Notes: generated from the sequence alone by a model not told the origin. A DNA stretch of 64,000 nt from Prorocentrum cordatum (GCA_963575745.1 CAUYUJ010008613.1:315355-379354); one strand, 5' to 3'. Positions 42,240-52,942 are shown, counted from the first letter of the stretch. A program made the numbers and translations.

Positions 42240-43560
42240 CCTGGGGAGCTCTGAGACAGCAATCCCAGCGGCCCCAGACGGTCTCGAGGCACCCCCAAGA
42301 CGCCGTCCAGGGCTCTCTGGCGACGCACGATGCGTTTTAAACTGCCCTGGATGCCGCCAAGACGCCCCGAGAAGGCAAAATCGTTGATTGTCATCGTTTT
42401 GTTCAATGTTTTTGTTTGCATTCTCGCTGTTTCGTGTTTCCGGCGCTAAAGCACCGCCCAAGGGACTCCCCAAACCGCTCCCAGACGGCCCAAGAACCCC
42501 CCAAGACGGCCCCAGAGTCGCCCAAGACGGCGCAAGAGGGTCCCAAGGAGGCCCCAAGAGGGGCCCGAGAGAGGGAACGCGAACTGACAAATCAAGCTCT
42601 CCGCCCCAAGAGGCCCCAAGAGGCCCCCATGAAGCTGCTAAGAGGCCCCACGAGGCCCCCAAGAGGCCGCACGATGCGTTTTAAACTGCCCTGGAGGCCC
42701 CCCAAATGCCCCAAGAGGCCTTTAGGAGACCGCCCAAGAGCGCCCCGAGAAGGCAAAATCATTGATTTTCATGTGTTTTCCTATCTGTTTTGCATTCTCG
42801 CTGTTTCGTTTTTCCGGCGCTAAAGCACCGCCCACGAGGCTCCCAAAACCGCTCCCAGACGACGCAAGAGGCTCCCAAGAGGGCCCAAGACGACCCAAGA
42901 GAGCCCCGAAACGGCCCCAGAGCGGCCCAAGACGGCGCAGGAGGGTCCCAAGAAGGCCCCAAGGGGCCCAAGAGAGGGAAAGCGATTCAAAAATCAAGCT
43001 CTCCGCCCCAAGAGGCCCCCGGGAAGAGGCCCCCAAGAGGCACAAAGCGGCCTCCAAGAGGCCCCCAAGACGCCCCAAGAAAGCCCCGAGACGGCCCCAG
43101 AGCCACCCAAGACGGCGCAAGAGGGTCCCAAGAAGGCCCCAAGAGGGGCCCAAGAGAGGGAACGCGAACTGACGAATCAAGCTCTCCACCCCAAGATGCC
43201 CCCCAAGAGGCCCCAAGAGGCCCCAAGGAAGCCCCAAAAGGCCCCCAAGAGGCCCCAAGAGGCCCCCAAGAAGCCCAAAAGAGGTCCCAAGACGGCACCC
43301 AAAAGGCTTCAAAATTCGTCCTAAGAGGCCCCCGAAGACATGCCAACAAGGTCCCATGACGACTTCAAGCAGTCCAGGATGCTCCGAGGAGGCCCCAAGA
43401 GGCCCCCAATAGAGCCCAAGAGGCCCCCAAGAGGCCCCCAAGCGGCCTCAAGCAGCATCCAGGAGGCCGGAAAGAGGCCCCCAAGAGTCCAGCGGTCCAG
43501 GCGGGGGCCGAACGAACGTGTCCAGCCTTGGGCTCCCGGAAGCCCAAGAGAAAGCCTAAG
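42240..43560 (+). repeat. CCAAGAGG-type repeat, largest block, with modular sub-duplications
   Basis: Dense CCCCAAGAGG words with about 11-bp spacing. Larger modules are embedded: GATGCGTTTTAAACTGCC at about 42,329 and 42,673; CCGGCGCTAAAGCACCGCCC at about 42,440 and 42,815; AATCAAGCTCTCC at about 42,592, 42,992 and 43,173. The block grew by duplication of 180-400 bp modules as well as of the short word. Arg/Pro/Lys-rich forward frames and Leu/Gly-rich reverse frames are not genes. Confidence 0.85.
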
Positions 43561-43626
43561 GAGTTCGACCATCCAGCCTAGCTAGAACTTGAGCGCGCGC
43601 GAAGCGCGCGCGATGGTTCCAGTGTG

Positions 43627-43745
43627 TATATATATATATATATATATATATGCAAACACACATATATATATACATATATATATATATATATTATATATAA
43701 TATATATATGTGTATATATATATTATATATATATATATATACATA
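43627..43745. repeat. (TA)n microsatellite
   Basis: TA dinucleotides with TG and AA interruptions. Confidence 0.95.
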
Positions 43746-44093
43746 CCATCTGCTGGAGTATTGAGGCCCCGGGCCCCCTGGCTGGGACACCCACCCGGAT
43801 CTCTTCCCCTCTTTGAGCACCACCCCGTCGGCGGCTTCCCAGGCCTTCCTCCAGCTGCCCAAAACAGCTACGAGGAGCCCGATTCAGCGACAAGAGCGGC
43901 GCAATAGGGTCCAAGACGCGCCATCATGGCTTTAATATAGCCGAGGAGACCTCGAAATGCCCCCAAACGCCCCAAGAAGGATTCAAGATGCTCCCCGAGA
44001 AGGCGCCAGGAGGCCATAATTGCCCCACATCTTAAGGAAAGCGTACGTTTAAAGCACTTCCGCTTTTTAAAGCGTCCAAGGCTGCCCAAGAGG
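43746..44093. other. Spacer with minor CCAAGAGG-type units
   Basis: A few CCCCAAACGCCCCAAGAAGG-like words at about 43,955-44,010. No gene. Confidence 0.5.
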
Positions 44094-44115
44094 TCCGCAC
44101 CCATTTTGACTCAAG
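44094..44115 (+). other. Spliced-leader relict 5' of a Mei2-like gene
   Basis: The 22 bases match the SL at 18 of 21 fixed positions (differences at 44,098, 44,100 and 44,109) and have an allowed first base. The ATG of the Mei2-like N-terminal exon follows at 44,195, giving a leader of about 80 nt. This indicates that the 5' end of the gene came from a reverse-transcribed, SL-capped mRNA. Confidence 0.8.
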
Positions 44116-44194
44116 GTGGGCAACAGGTCGAACGCTGTCTTGCCCGATAATCTGGTGATTGGTGTTCGAACGCACGCAGTCTCCCGCATTGGTC

Positions 44195-44476
44195 ATGGCG
44201 CTCGTTAACGTGATTATCAAGAACACAGTCATTGAGGTCGAGACTTCCATTGAAGAGCCATTTGCAGTCTCTGGCTGTGGCATGCGCCGAGTTCAGTCAT
44301 GCCCTCCCATCCGTGGTAATTTAAGCGAGGATGGTTCTGGTAGTTCGGGGAACGAACACACCAAGACGCGCAGCGACGCCAGTCGCAGTATCATTCTCAG
44401 TATTCGGGCGGACCCGGCCGTCGTACACGAGGAGCCCGAGGATGAAACACTGAGCTGTTGCTCGATCGACCACTAG
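44195..44476 (+). CDS. N-terminal exon of a dinoflagellate Mei2-like RNA-binding protein
   Basis: The ATG at 44,195 opens 93 codons: MALVNVIIKNTVIEVE, then MRRVQSCPP. I recall a KNTFIEV-type motif followed by an RR-SCP/SAP motif at the start of many dinoflagellate Mei2-like proteins, whose C-terminal RRM is seen at 46,245. The frame stops at 44,474-44,476. A canonical donor ACAG|GTAAGT lies at 44,512-44,521 in another frame, so either the last exon part is frameshifted or splicing occurs earlier. The gene is interrupted downstream by LINE reverse-transcriptase sequence. Confidence 0.55.
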   Translation: MALVNVIIKNTVIEVETSIEEPFAVSGCGMRRVQSCPPIRGNLSEDGSGSSGNEHTKTRSDASRSIILSIRADPAVVHEEPEDETLSCCSIDH

Positions 44477-44873
44477 CAGTTGTCTCATGTTCCGCATGTC
44501 CACGCTGATCTTACAGGTAAGTTCGGCGAGAGTCCGCCAGCTGGCAAGCAGAGTGGTCAGGCATCGGCCTCTCCCAGCGCACGAACGCCTGTGAGCAGCA
44601 AGGCTGGAAGCTTTACACCCATGGATTGCAATGCTGCGGTGTTAGTTCCTTCCTGGCTGCCCAAAAAACACAGGCACGTTTGGTCGCTCCTTTTCCTCTC
44701 CAGGGCGGGGGCCTGACCCTCATATCCAACACTTACAAAGTGATAGCGAGCAGTACACCACGTGAGAAATATGCCCTCTGGTGTCACACGTGTTGAGTTG
44801 ATCAATGCGATTGACGGGGAAGGTTTCGAAGGAGCGTACGGGCTGGCCTCGCGTCTGCTGCGTCTCTGACTAA

Positions 44874-45386
44874 TTCGCAGAGGCCATCTGGCCCGCCAAA
44901 GCCCTGCCACAGGGCGACAGCTGCGCCCTGGGGGCCATGACAGCGGCCCTCGTGCCGTGGCGCCCCGAGTCCGCCTTGGGCTGGGCGTTCGCGGACGACA
45001 GAAGCTTGGACGCCAAGGACGAACGCGCCGCCGAAGACCTGCAGGCCGGCCTCGCAGCCACGCAAGCCTTCGACAACGACGTCGGCTTCGTGGCGAACGC
45101 CGCCAAACGCCAGGAGTGGGATGCTCAGGGCAAGCACCGGGTGGAGCACTTAGGCCTCACGGCGGTGCCGGCAGACTCGTCCAAACCCATTTTTCCCAGG
45201 GGAGGGTGGGACAAATTGCTCGCTGCCCTTGCGGTTTTCGCCTCGCTCCCAGGGGCCGTGGATGTGCACGAGCGGCGCAGCGTGTCGTGCATTCGCCCAC
45301 TGTGGAGTTGGGCGGCCCCGCTGGTGGCACCTGTTCCCCGCACAGTGCCTGGCCAGCTGTTCCGCGCAATCTTACGTTCGAAGTAA
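44874..45386 (+). pseudogene. LINE reverse-transcriptase fragment
   Basis: The open frame starts after a stop at 44,871-44,873 and shows LPQGDSCAL (RT motif of the LPQG type, about 44,904), FADDRSL (catalytic YxDD-like motif with Phe, about 44,985), then DLQAGLAATQAFDNDVGF and VEHLGL, the usual order after the catalytic motif in non-LTR reverse transcriptases. Fingers and the first catalytic Asp are missing upstream. It is a broken insertion between the two recognised exons of the Mei2-like gene. Confidence 0.7.
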
Positions 45387-46060
45387 ACGTGGTGGTGCCA
45401 TGGACGATGGTGGCTCAGCGCATCATGCTGCGCCCGCTGCTCTCGCCAGCCGCCCTTGCGGTCAACATTGTGGCCAGTCCATCCTCCTTGGCCTGGCGCC
45501 TTTCTGTACACCGAGCAGCCGCCGAACATGTCAAGCTTCTGGGGTTGACCATTTGCCGGTTCGAGCCCGAGTGGGGCCTTCAGGTGTTCGTGGGCCGCAA
45601 CGACTCTTATCACATTATCCAAGTAACTCGCGGCATTCGCCGTCACGACAGGTCATTTCGGACATCATCACCTTCGGCAGCGCACGTCCTGCGCGCAGTG
45701 GCACGGGTACGTTGTCTTGACAGCGTACACAGCACGAGGCTTGACGCCGCTGGAGTGGCCCGCGTCGACGTGGACGCCTCAAGCGCTGCCGTCTAGGCCA
45801 GGTGGCACAGATCGCTGTCGCACCGCGGCAGGAAGTACCTCGACATGTTTCGGTCCGGGGCCACCAAGACGCCGACGCGGGGGGGGCGAGGCAGCTCCGC
45901 GCCATTGGCGCCGCCAGCCGCTAGCCTGCACCTGCCGCGCGTTCCAGGAGTGCCTGCACCTCGACGCAGAGCGAGCAGCGATCGCCAGAGATTACACCAA
46001 ATCAGGATGAACCGCATATGGCGCGGAGAGGACCGCGGAACGACGCGGATCCCTGCAGGC
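45387..46060 (+). pseudogene. Continuation of the LINE pol C-terminus in other frames
   Basis: Coding-like pieces continue in a second frame (45,387-45,796, FEVNVVVPWTMVAQRIM and later WRLSVHRAAAEHVKLLGL). After about 45,720 a third frame carries ARGLTPLEWPAS. These match what would follow the thumb of the same element. Frame changes confirm that it is dead. Confidence 0.45.
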
Positions 46061-46179
46061 GGCAGCGTGCCGGTTTGGGCTGGCAATCGTTTTTGCTACG
46101 GTCGACCTCAACGGCGGCTCCATGTTCGACACGGAGTTTGCCTCCTGGTCGCGCCGCTCCAGAGTTAGGGTGGTCTGCT

Positions 46180-46197
46180 ATATATATATATATATAT
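46180..46197. repeat. Short (TA)n run
   Basis: Nine TA units. Confidence 0.8.
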
Positions 46198-46244
46198 GTG
46201 TCGAAGGAGCGCACAACTTTGTTTACTTGCCAATCGACTTCTAG

Positions 46245-46490
46245 ACCCACGAGCAAGGGGTACGCTTTTGTGCATTTTGCCAACGAGGACTTCGCCAATA
46301 ACTTCAGAGACACTTCCAGCGGTTTCACAAAGTGGCCCATCAGTTGCAGGAAGCTCGCTGCGGCAATGCGGTTTGTGATTCAGGGGGTTCAGGCCATCGA
46401 CCACTCCCGGAGCAGCGCAGTCATTGCGGATCACGCCCCCGATCAGTTCAAGCCCGCGATCTTCGTCTGTACGTCTGGGGCCCCCTTTGT
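46245..46490 (+). CDS. Mei2-like C-terminal RRM exon
   Basis: An acceptor-like TTCTAG at 46,239-46,244 precedes PTSKGYAFVHFANEDFANNF, in which SKGYAFVHF is the RNP1 motif of the Mei2-type RRM. FRDTSSGFTKWPIS, the IQGVQAI word and the later DQFKPAIF follow the typical C-terminal extension of dinoflagellate Mei2-like proteins. Some positions have drifted (RKLAAAMRF where a conserved RKVCEV-like word is expected). RNP2, the first strand of the RRM, was not found in the preceding kilobase, where LINE sequence lies. The exon runs to about 46,490, after which a dispersed repeat begins. Confidence 0.7.
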
Positions 46491-46670
46491 GCGCGATGGT
46501 GCAGGCCTGGCCGGTGGCCATTCCTGCGTAGCTCTACCTCTCACCTCACTGTGCGCTGCTCTTAAGGCGCGCGCGTCCCTAGGGTGCACCCCGACTCATA
46601 GTGCGGGCGTTGTCCCCCAGGGTGTTGGCAGATGCGGATAGGCTCGTTGGTGCGCTCATCGGCCTCTCAG
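46491..46670 (+). repeat. Dispersed repeat pair, member 1
   Basis: Shares GCAGGCCTGGCCGG, then CACCTC, GGCGCGCGCG, TAGTGCGGGCG and TGCGGATAGGCTC in the same order with 48,824-48,990. About three-quarters of bases appear to match by eye. Neither copy encodes a recognisable product. Confidence 0.7.
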
Positions 46671-46956
46671 GTCATCAGTTGCTTTTGCTTTGCCCTCAGG
46701 CCACGTGACCGTCATCGACAGTCGGTGGGAAGTTGCATGCGCGGGCAGCTCCCCGACCTGCGTCGGCGGCAATGCCCGCAGAGGTCAACGCGCCGATCTT
46801 CAACGCTTCGTGCGCGGGAGAGATAACTCGACCCCCCCCCCCCCCATTTATGAGGTTTCATCGCTTGTTCTCTACTCATCCATTGTCCTTTTACTTCCTC
46901 CATCTGTCTGGTGTTTCTCTGCTCCTCCCCATCCAAATGGCGACCCCTCATTTTTT

Positions 46957-47266
<310 letters not shown>

Positions 47267-47288
47267 CTTCGCTTCTGCTTTGTGCGGC

Positions 47289-47564
47289 ATGCCGCGCGCG
47301 CCGAACAGGCCATCGCTCGACGTCGCGGCGTACCTGAGCGCGCTTGCGTTGCTCGCGGGCAGAATTTCTACGATCGCGTCGCGGAACTCCAACGCCCTGG
47401 CAGAGTTGCATAATGCACGGCTCCTGGCTGGCCAGTTGGCTGCCCGACTTCGGCTTGCGATTTCGCCTCCGCAGGCGGCGGGCCTCGCGCAGGGCGCACG
47501 CGTCACCTCTCCCGGGCTCGAACAGAGATTCGAGAATCAGAGATTCGAGAATCAGAGATGCTGA
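47289..47564 (+). CDS. Small possible ORF after the CT tract
   Basis: From an ATG at 47,289 a frame of 91 codons (MPRAPNRPSLDVAAYLSALA and on) is Ala/Leu-rich and helical. It ends in two copies of a short QRFEN repeat caused by duplicated GAGATTCGAGAATCA DNA at about 47,525-47,555. No domain and no upstream SL or acceptor; support is weak. Confidence 0.22.
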   Translation: MPRAPNRPSLDVAAYLSALALLAGRISTIASRNSNALAELHNARLLAGQLAARLRLAISPPQAAGLAQGARVTSPGLEQRFENQRFENQRC

Positions 47565-48823
47565 AAAAGGCACGGGTTGCGGACATCCTTGCGCGTTTGG
47601 ATCGCGCAAGTCGCGCGGTGCAAATCGCGCCAGGCACGCAGGGGCCAATTTCGTCGCGCAGACGATTCCATGTTTTAGTGCAGGGGCCTTATTAGCGCGC
47701 CGCGGACCCATGACCTCGCACTCCGCCATCATCTACGCCCCCAGTCGCCTAGAGTAGCCCCGAAGTCGGCGTGGGCCATGATCGCCCTCATGATTCGATT
47801 GGCCGGCGAGGGTCGTGTCTGTCGCACTCTGGTTATTCTTCCCGTTCCTCTTCTCACTGCAGGTGCATGGGCACGGATGTCTCCCATCGGGGGGGGGGGG
47901 GGGGGGGGGCGTCTCCCCCCCCATTTTCCCCCCGTCGTCCGGCCCCGCAGCTTCGGGGGGCCGTGGGCCCCCCCCCCGCGTCTCCCTGGAGTCGGGCCTG
48001 GCCCCTCCTTCATTTGTTATCCTCTTCCCCTGTCAGGTAAGAAGCCCCCTAGCAGGGGGGTCGCAGCCCTGCAGAAACCGCTGGCAGATAGGTGACTGCC
48101 CTGCAGAAACCTCCCAGCGGGGGGGGGGTCACAGCCCTGCAAACAGGCACCTCTGGATAAGAGCATGACAGCAGTGCGCTCGCGGTGGCCAGTGTTCGGC
48201 CGGCGTGGAGGCTCGCGCCCTTTCGGTTGCATGCTTGTCGATTACGAGGTCTACTCATCCTTCCTCCTCTGCCTCCTCGTTTTTCCTTCCTTTCCGCGTC
48301 GTCTCGCCGCCTTCGGCGCCCCAGCCCCCGCCCGTGGCAGCTGAGCCCCGAGGGCCCCAGTTGCCGAACTCGCTGCGTTTACGCTGTTCCCGCCACTCGG
48401 ACCACGCTTGCGGCGCGTGCCATTATTTTATTGGAATGCGCCCCCTGGGTCGAGCGGGGAGAGCTCCGACCCCCCGCAGGTGCGCGTCGGCACGTTCGTT
48501 TTTTCATGTATTCTTACAGTCGTGCCATACGTCTCGGTCGTTGTCGCCAGGTGCACATCCCGTTCTTCTCCCACATGAGTTGGCGCCAAGAATCCCCTCC
48601 TCGCAGGCGTTCGTCGTGGCCTTTCTTTGCGACCGCCGTTCTACGATTGCTCTACCTGCGACGTTGATTCTGCCTTTCGCCCCTGCCAGGTCCTGTCGGC
48701 GCTCCGCCCGTTGGCGCCCTCTGGGCAGTTGTGCCCTCAGGGCGCCTGTCGTCGAGCTCCCATCTTCGGCCTACTTCCGCCGCGCGCGTCCGCGCGTCGC
48801 AAGGGGGGCGGAGGGGGGGCGCG
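47565..48823. other. Region with a 21-G run and short CCCTGCAGAAACC repeats, no supported gene
   Basis: A G homopolymer of 21 spans 47,889-47,909. Three CCCTGCAGAAACC-like units lie between 48,065 and 48,150. Proline- and serine-rich frames at 48,185-48,900 lack motifs. Confidence 0.45.
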
Positions 48824-48990
48824 CGCGACGGCGCAGGCCTGGCCGGCGGCGACACCGGCATAGCCCTGCCACTCACCTCGCCGCACGCCGCCCATGAGGC
48901 GCGCGCGCTTCTGGGGGCGGCCCGGCTTATAGCGCGGGCGCTGCCCCCCAGGGGGGGGGGGCATATGCGGATAGGCTCACCGGAGCGATC
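48824..48990 (+). repeat. Dispersed repeat pair, member 2
   Basis: Homologous to 46,491-46,670 in the same orientation, with a G run inserted near its right end. Confidence 0.7.
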
Positions 48991-49742
48991 ATCCCGCTCG
49001 CACCTTTCCCCCCGCCCGCTGGCCTCGCGCTTGGCAGTGTCTGCTGCAAATCGTGGACTTGGTCCTCGCGCCTCATCTCTCGCTGTTCTCCTCCACCCGT
49101 CCTCTTTCCTCCTTGGCTCCGTCCATTCCTCTCTCGACTGGCGGAAAGTGGCCGCGCGTCGCTTGTGCAGGCGCAAATCTTGAGGCCGATGTTCACGCGA
49201 TTCAGCGCGCCGGTCCAGTTCCCTGACGGGCGAGATTAGGTGACAGCGAAAACTGATGCGCCCACCATGGGAGAAATCGCAAGCGATTTGCCCCACCTAT
49301 TAGCGATCTTCGCTCAATCCCAGGCGATCTGCTTTCCCCGTGCGGTCTCCGTGCGATTCAAGAGCCAATGTCCCCATCGCCCTCTCATCTTTTCCATAGA
49401 CACCCTAGCCCCCCCAGCCCTCATTCCTCCTCTCCTGTTAGACTGCGCGCGTCGGGTTGCTCTGCCCGCGTTCGCTTTATTGTTGCAGCGCCAGTGCCCC
49501 CCCCCGGCCTTTCATATTTCCTATATCCGTCCTGGTCCTCCAAGTTCCCCATCCTCCTCTTTTATTTTTAGAAGAGCGCAGCACGCGTCGATTGATCTGC
49601 CGTGATCAACCTCTTTCTTGCAGCACGTGTTTGCCCCGCGCTGCCCTTCTTGGGTTCGCCCTCGCCTGGCTGCCTCGTGCGCTCCTCTGGGCAAGCTCGT
49701 CTCCGAAGCACCGTCGGTTGCCGCTTGCCGCTGATTTGTAGG

Positions 49743-49884
49743 ATGGGGCGCACCCACCAGCCGAATGCCCAGGAGGGCAAACCGCTCGACAGCCTTCTCG
49801 GGACAGGAACCCGAGCGTCCGCCGCTGAAACCATCAGGGCGTGGCGATGGGCTCGACGTGCCCAGCCAGCGCGCGGCGAGGGCG
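49743..49884 (+). CDS. Possible first coding exon with trans-splice acceptor and GT donor
   Basis: GATTTGTAG at 49,733-49,741 ends one base before an ATG (49,743). The frame MGRTHQPNAQEGKPLDSLLG... runs 47 codons plus one base to GGCG|GTGAGT at 49,881-49,890, a canonical donor. A leader acceptor directly before an ATG is typical of dinoflagellate genes. The product is unknown. Weakly coding segments near 50,764-51,049 could be later exons, but the phases do not join directly. Confidence 0.45.
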
Positions 49885-50172
49885 GTGAGTTGTCACCTTT
49901 TGTGATATTGTTGGGTTCGTGCTCGTCATGGTCGGCTGGGCCACGCGTCGATGCAGGCTGGCGCACGCTTTCCTTGGCGTTGGCTGGGTATGGGCCTGGA
50001 GTTCCAGCAAGTGTAGTGCGTAACGCGAATTTTTTTGATTGCTCGTAGTCGGGCGAAACTCCGCCTCGCCACGCTGGGCTTACAGGCGCAGTCCGACAGG
50101 GCACCGACAGGCCAGCGATCTCTCACACTGGACCATGATGTGGTCCAGGAAGACCTTTACCGCGAGGGAGGG

Positions 50173-50318
50173 GGGATGATGAGGGGCGGATGAAGAGGAG
50201 ACGGAGGAGGAGGAGAGGGAGGAGGAGGAAAAAAAAGGGGGAAGAGGAAAAGGAGGGGAGGAGGAGGAGGAGGAGGAGGAGGAGGAGGAGGAGGAGGAGG
50301 AGGAGGAGGAGGAAGAAC

Positions 50319-50349
<31 letters not shown>

Positions 50350-50440
50350 AGAAACAGAAACATAAGAAGAAGACGGGGAGGAGGAGGACGGGGAAGAGGA
50401 GGAGGAGGAGGAAGAAAAGGAGGAGGAGGAGGAGGTGGAG
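50173..50440. repeat. (GGA)n / (GAA)n purine microsatellite
   Basis: GGA and GAA trinucleotides on the plus strand; poly-Ser, poly-Leu/Phe, poly-Pro and poly-Arg/Lys frames are artefacts. A perfect palindrome GGACCATGATGTGGTCC-like word lies just before it at about 50,129-50,145. Confidence 0.95.
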
Positions 50441-50763
50441 CAGCAGCGCCGACCGATGTTTGAAAGCATGGTGCCCTGCCGGCCGGAGCCGCGCCGCGCC
50501 CTTGCTCACGCGCAGCTCCGCAGCCCCGCGTGCGCCGCCCCGCCCTGCGCGCCCCGCCGCCGGTCGGCGCCCCCGCGCGGTGCCGTGGTGCAGTTGACGG
50601 GCTGCAGAACTTGGGCGGGGCTCTCAGAGCCCCCCCTAGGCATAGGCAAAGTGGGAACTGGGCAGGGAGAAACCCTCGACGGTGCGCGCACAGTTTCTCG
50701 GATCGGCGCTGGGGCCCCCTGGCGGCGTTTTTGGCACCACCTTTGGCGCGCTCCGCGCGCCAG

Positions 50764-50898
50764 GGTGGCGGGTTCAACGCATATCTACTGGATGCTGGAC
50801 CAAGCAGAGAACGGTTTCCACCCAGGGATCGTGTGGTGTTTGGGATCCGCGTCATTGGGGAAGTATTTCCTCAGCTTGCTCATTATTTAGATGCTTTC
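50764..50898 (+). CDS. Possible internal exon
   Basis: The frame after CGCCAG (50,758-50,763) reads FNAYLLDAGPSRERFPPRD, then VVFGIRVIGEVFPQLAHYLD, and stops being coding-like at GGG|GTGAGT (50,897-50,904). Composition is protein-like (aromatic residues, alternating hydrophobics). No domain recognised. Confidence 0.35.
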
Positions 50899-50948
50899 GG
50901 GGGTGAGTTTGTAGACGTGCTTCGCGTATGGCTGGTGCCACTTACGCG

Positions 50949-51049
50949 CCGCGGACGCAGAAATGGAGGTGCAGGTGGATGAGGAGGAGACGGGGGAGGC
51001 AGGGGAGAGGGGATGGGAGGCCCGGGCTCGCTGTAGGCCTCGCTAGTTT
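50949..51049 (+). CDS. Possible terminal exon
   Basis: After an acceptor-like GGACGCAG (about 50,953-50,960) an acidic frame EMEVQVDEEETGEAGERGWE runs to a TAG at about 51,047-51,049. It could follow the exon at 50,764-50,898 across a short intron. Support is weak. Confidence 0.25.
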
Positions 51050-51269
51050 TCATGCCCGAGCCCGGGGCCACTGCAAGTTTTTGCCATCATATTGGCAGAA
51101 GGTGTTCTACGCGCATCTTTCTGTCTGCTAGGATTCACGGCTTGCTTGACTTGAGTCTTTTTATAAGCCACGTGGCCGCGACGGTTGCCTTCATATCCAG
51201 AGAATCCCCATAGTTGCTGAATGTCGTACCCTACGCCCTGGGTATCGATGCGCATCAAAAGAACAGATC

Positions 51270-51470
51270 GCCAAAGAGGCCCCCAAGTTCGCGCCAAGAC
51301 AACCAAAAAGGCCCCATGATGACCTCAGGACGGCCCAAAAGAGCCCCGAGACGGTCCAAGAGGCGCCCAAGAGGGGTCCAAGAGGCGGAAGTTGCTACAA
51401 GTGGGCAGCCCCCAAGAGGCTTTGAGAAGCTTCAAAAGTCGCTCCACGAGGCGCCCGAGAAGCATACCAC
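51270..51470 (+). repeat. CCAAGAGG-type degenerate repeat
   Basis: Same family and orientation as 42,240-43,560. Confidence 0.75.
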
Positions 51471-51499
51471 TAGACCCCGCTGCTGAGGAACACGCGTGG

Positions 51500-52050
51500 T
51501 CGGGCGCTGAACTCTTGGTGTGCCACGATCTGCGTCAAGGGTGTGTCGAATAATTTGGATGCCCCCGCGCGAACACTCCCACTGAGGCCTCAGGTGGAGC
51601 TCCTCTGGGCACGACCCGCGCGAAGCATGCCCCGAAATGGGCGGGAGTGGCGTTATGCGAAGCTGCCATCTGGTGCTACAGGTGGAACTCCTTCTAGGGT
51701 ATGATTCGCGTGCCGATGTGCGAACCTTGTCTCTGAGCTTGTAGGTATGGGCGTTGTGCGAACCTTGTCTTTGGAGTTCCTTCTTCGACATGGGCGCGGG
51801 GGCGCTGTGGGAACCTTGTGTCTCGGCCTGTAGGCGGTGCTCCATGTGGGCACGATCCGCGTGATGGGTTGAGCCGCAATGGGCGCGGGGGGGGGGGGGG
51901 GGGGGCGGAATGCGAACCTTGCCTCTGGGGCCGTTGGTGGAGATCCCTGAAGGCCACGATCCGTGTGAGAGGTGTGCCGACGTAGGCGGGGGGCGGGATC
52001 CGATCCCTGTCTCTGGAGCTGTCCGTGGACCTCCCCGCGGGCCACGAGGA
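51500..52050 (-). repeat. Diverged 77/88-bp-type satellite, reverse orientation
   Basis: Minus-strand units with CACGATC, GAGCTCCAC and GCGAACC/TTGCGAAC words at roughly 90-bp spacing, plus an 18-G run at about 51,888-51,905. It resembles the 88-bp array at 54-57 kb but is more degenerate. Reverse frames of 150-230 codons here are artefacts. Confidence 0.6.
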
Positions 52051-52056
52051 CTCGAG

Positions 52057-52135
52057 TCCTTGGTATCGCTCGGACGTGTGCCTTTTTTCTCGGCGAGGAC
52101 CATCGAGAAGCATCCTGGATCGTTCTGCAATATAC
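52057..52135 (+). repeat. Direct repeat flanking a LINE fragment, left copy
   Basis: TTGGTATCGCTCGGACGTGT with downstream CCATCGAGAAGCATCCTGG recurs at about 52,943-53,021 (offset 886 bp) with a few differences. The truncated LINE lies between the two copies. Confidence 0.7.
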
Positions 52136-52253
52136 AGCATGCACGGAACCGAGCTGAACTGCAGAAATTCCGATACGAAGTGCTTCAGCACGTCTTTCTG
52201 CTTGAGCGAACAGACTGGGGGAGGCCAGGGGAGCCCTTGATAAGTTATGCCTG

Positions 52254-52763
52254 GTATGGGGGCACGCGAACATCAGTCGGAGCAGAAAGATCATGCTGTT
52301 CAACGCGTGCGTAATTTCCAAGCTCTCCTACAGCATCGAGGCTTTGTGCTTGCGAAGAGCAGAGAGGGATAAACTTGATGCGTTCCAGGCCCAGTGTCTG
52401 CGCAAAATACTAAAGATTCCTCATTCCATGATCTCCCACGTGTCCAACCACAGCGTGCGGCAACAAGCCGGGCAGCACCGTCTTAGCAGCCACATTCTCA
52501 TGAAACAGTTCGATCTGTTCGGGAAGCTTGGCAGCATGCCGGGCTCAGCAGCTCGCGATGTAGTGTTCGCACCCGGGAGCGTGAACCCGCCGATCCTACA
52601 CGGAAGAAGGGCACGAGGCCGCCCCAGATTGACATGGGCTCGCGTAGTGCATGAGCACGCGTCGCTAGCATGCTCGGCTTCTGGCACATCTGTGCGCGTC
52701 GAGCTCGGGCCGAATTATAGCAGGGCTCGGTGGAGAAGCGCTGCCCAAGCGTATGTTGTCTGA
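52254..52763 (+). pseudogene. 5'-truncated LINE: C-terminal part of the pol protein
   Basis: The frame ISRSRKIMLFNACVISKLSY, EALCLRRAERDKLDAFQAQC, LRKILKIPHSMISHVSN, then GRRARGRPRLTW is the stretch downstream of the reverse transcriptase in a LINE family common in dinoflagellates (connection domain with LRKAERDKLDAF and RGRPRLTW signatures). It ends at the TGA at 52,761-52,763. The reverse transcriptase itself is absent upstream, so this is a 5'-truncated copy, as target-primed reverse transcription commonly leaves. It is unrelated in sequence to the RT fragment at 44,874. Confidence 0.78.
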
Positions 52764-52942
52764 GAGGCTGTGCGTTAGAACTGTTGTAATTCGCCTTGTG
52801 CTGTTTAGCCGATGCGCCGTGCGGCGCGGCTCCACTTGCTTGCTTACGGAACCGAGCAGCGCATTGGGAAAGGTTGCCAGAAGTTGGGACGTGGATGCTT
52901 CTCACTCCCCCCCCTTCCTCAGCCTCGAGGCGATAAGGCATC

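Noticed and set aside
42069-43441. Arg/Pro/Lys-rich forward and Leu/Gly/Trp-rich reverse proteins of 180-240 residues
   Set aside because: They are translations of the CCAAGAGG-type repeat, open in several frames at once, without start context or domain.
50080-50855. Serine-, proline- or leucine-rich minus-strand proteins
   Set aside because: Caused by the GGA/GAA microsatellite.
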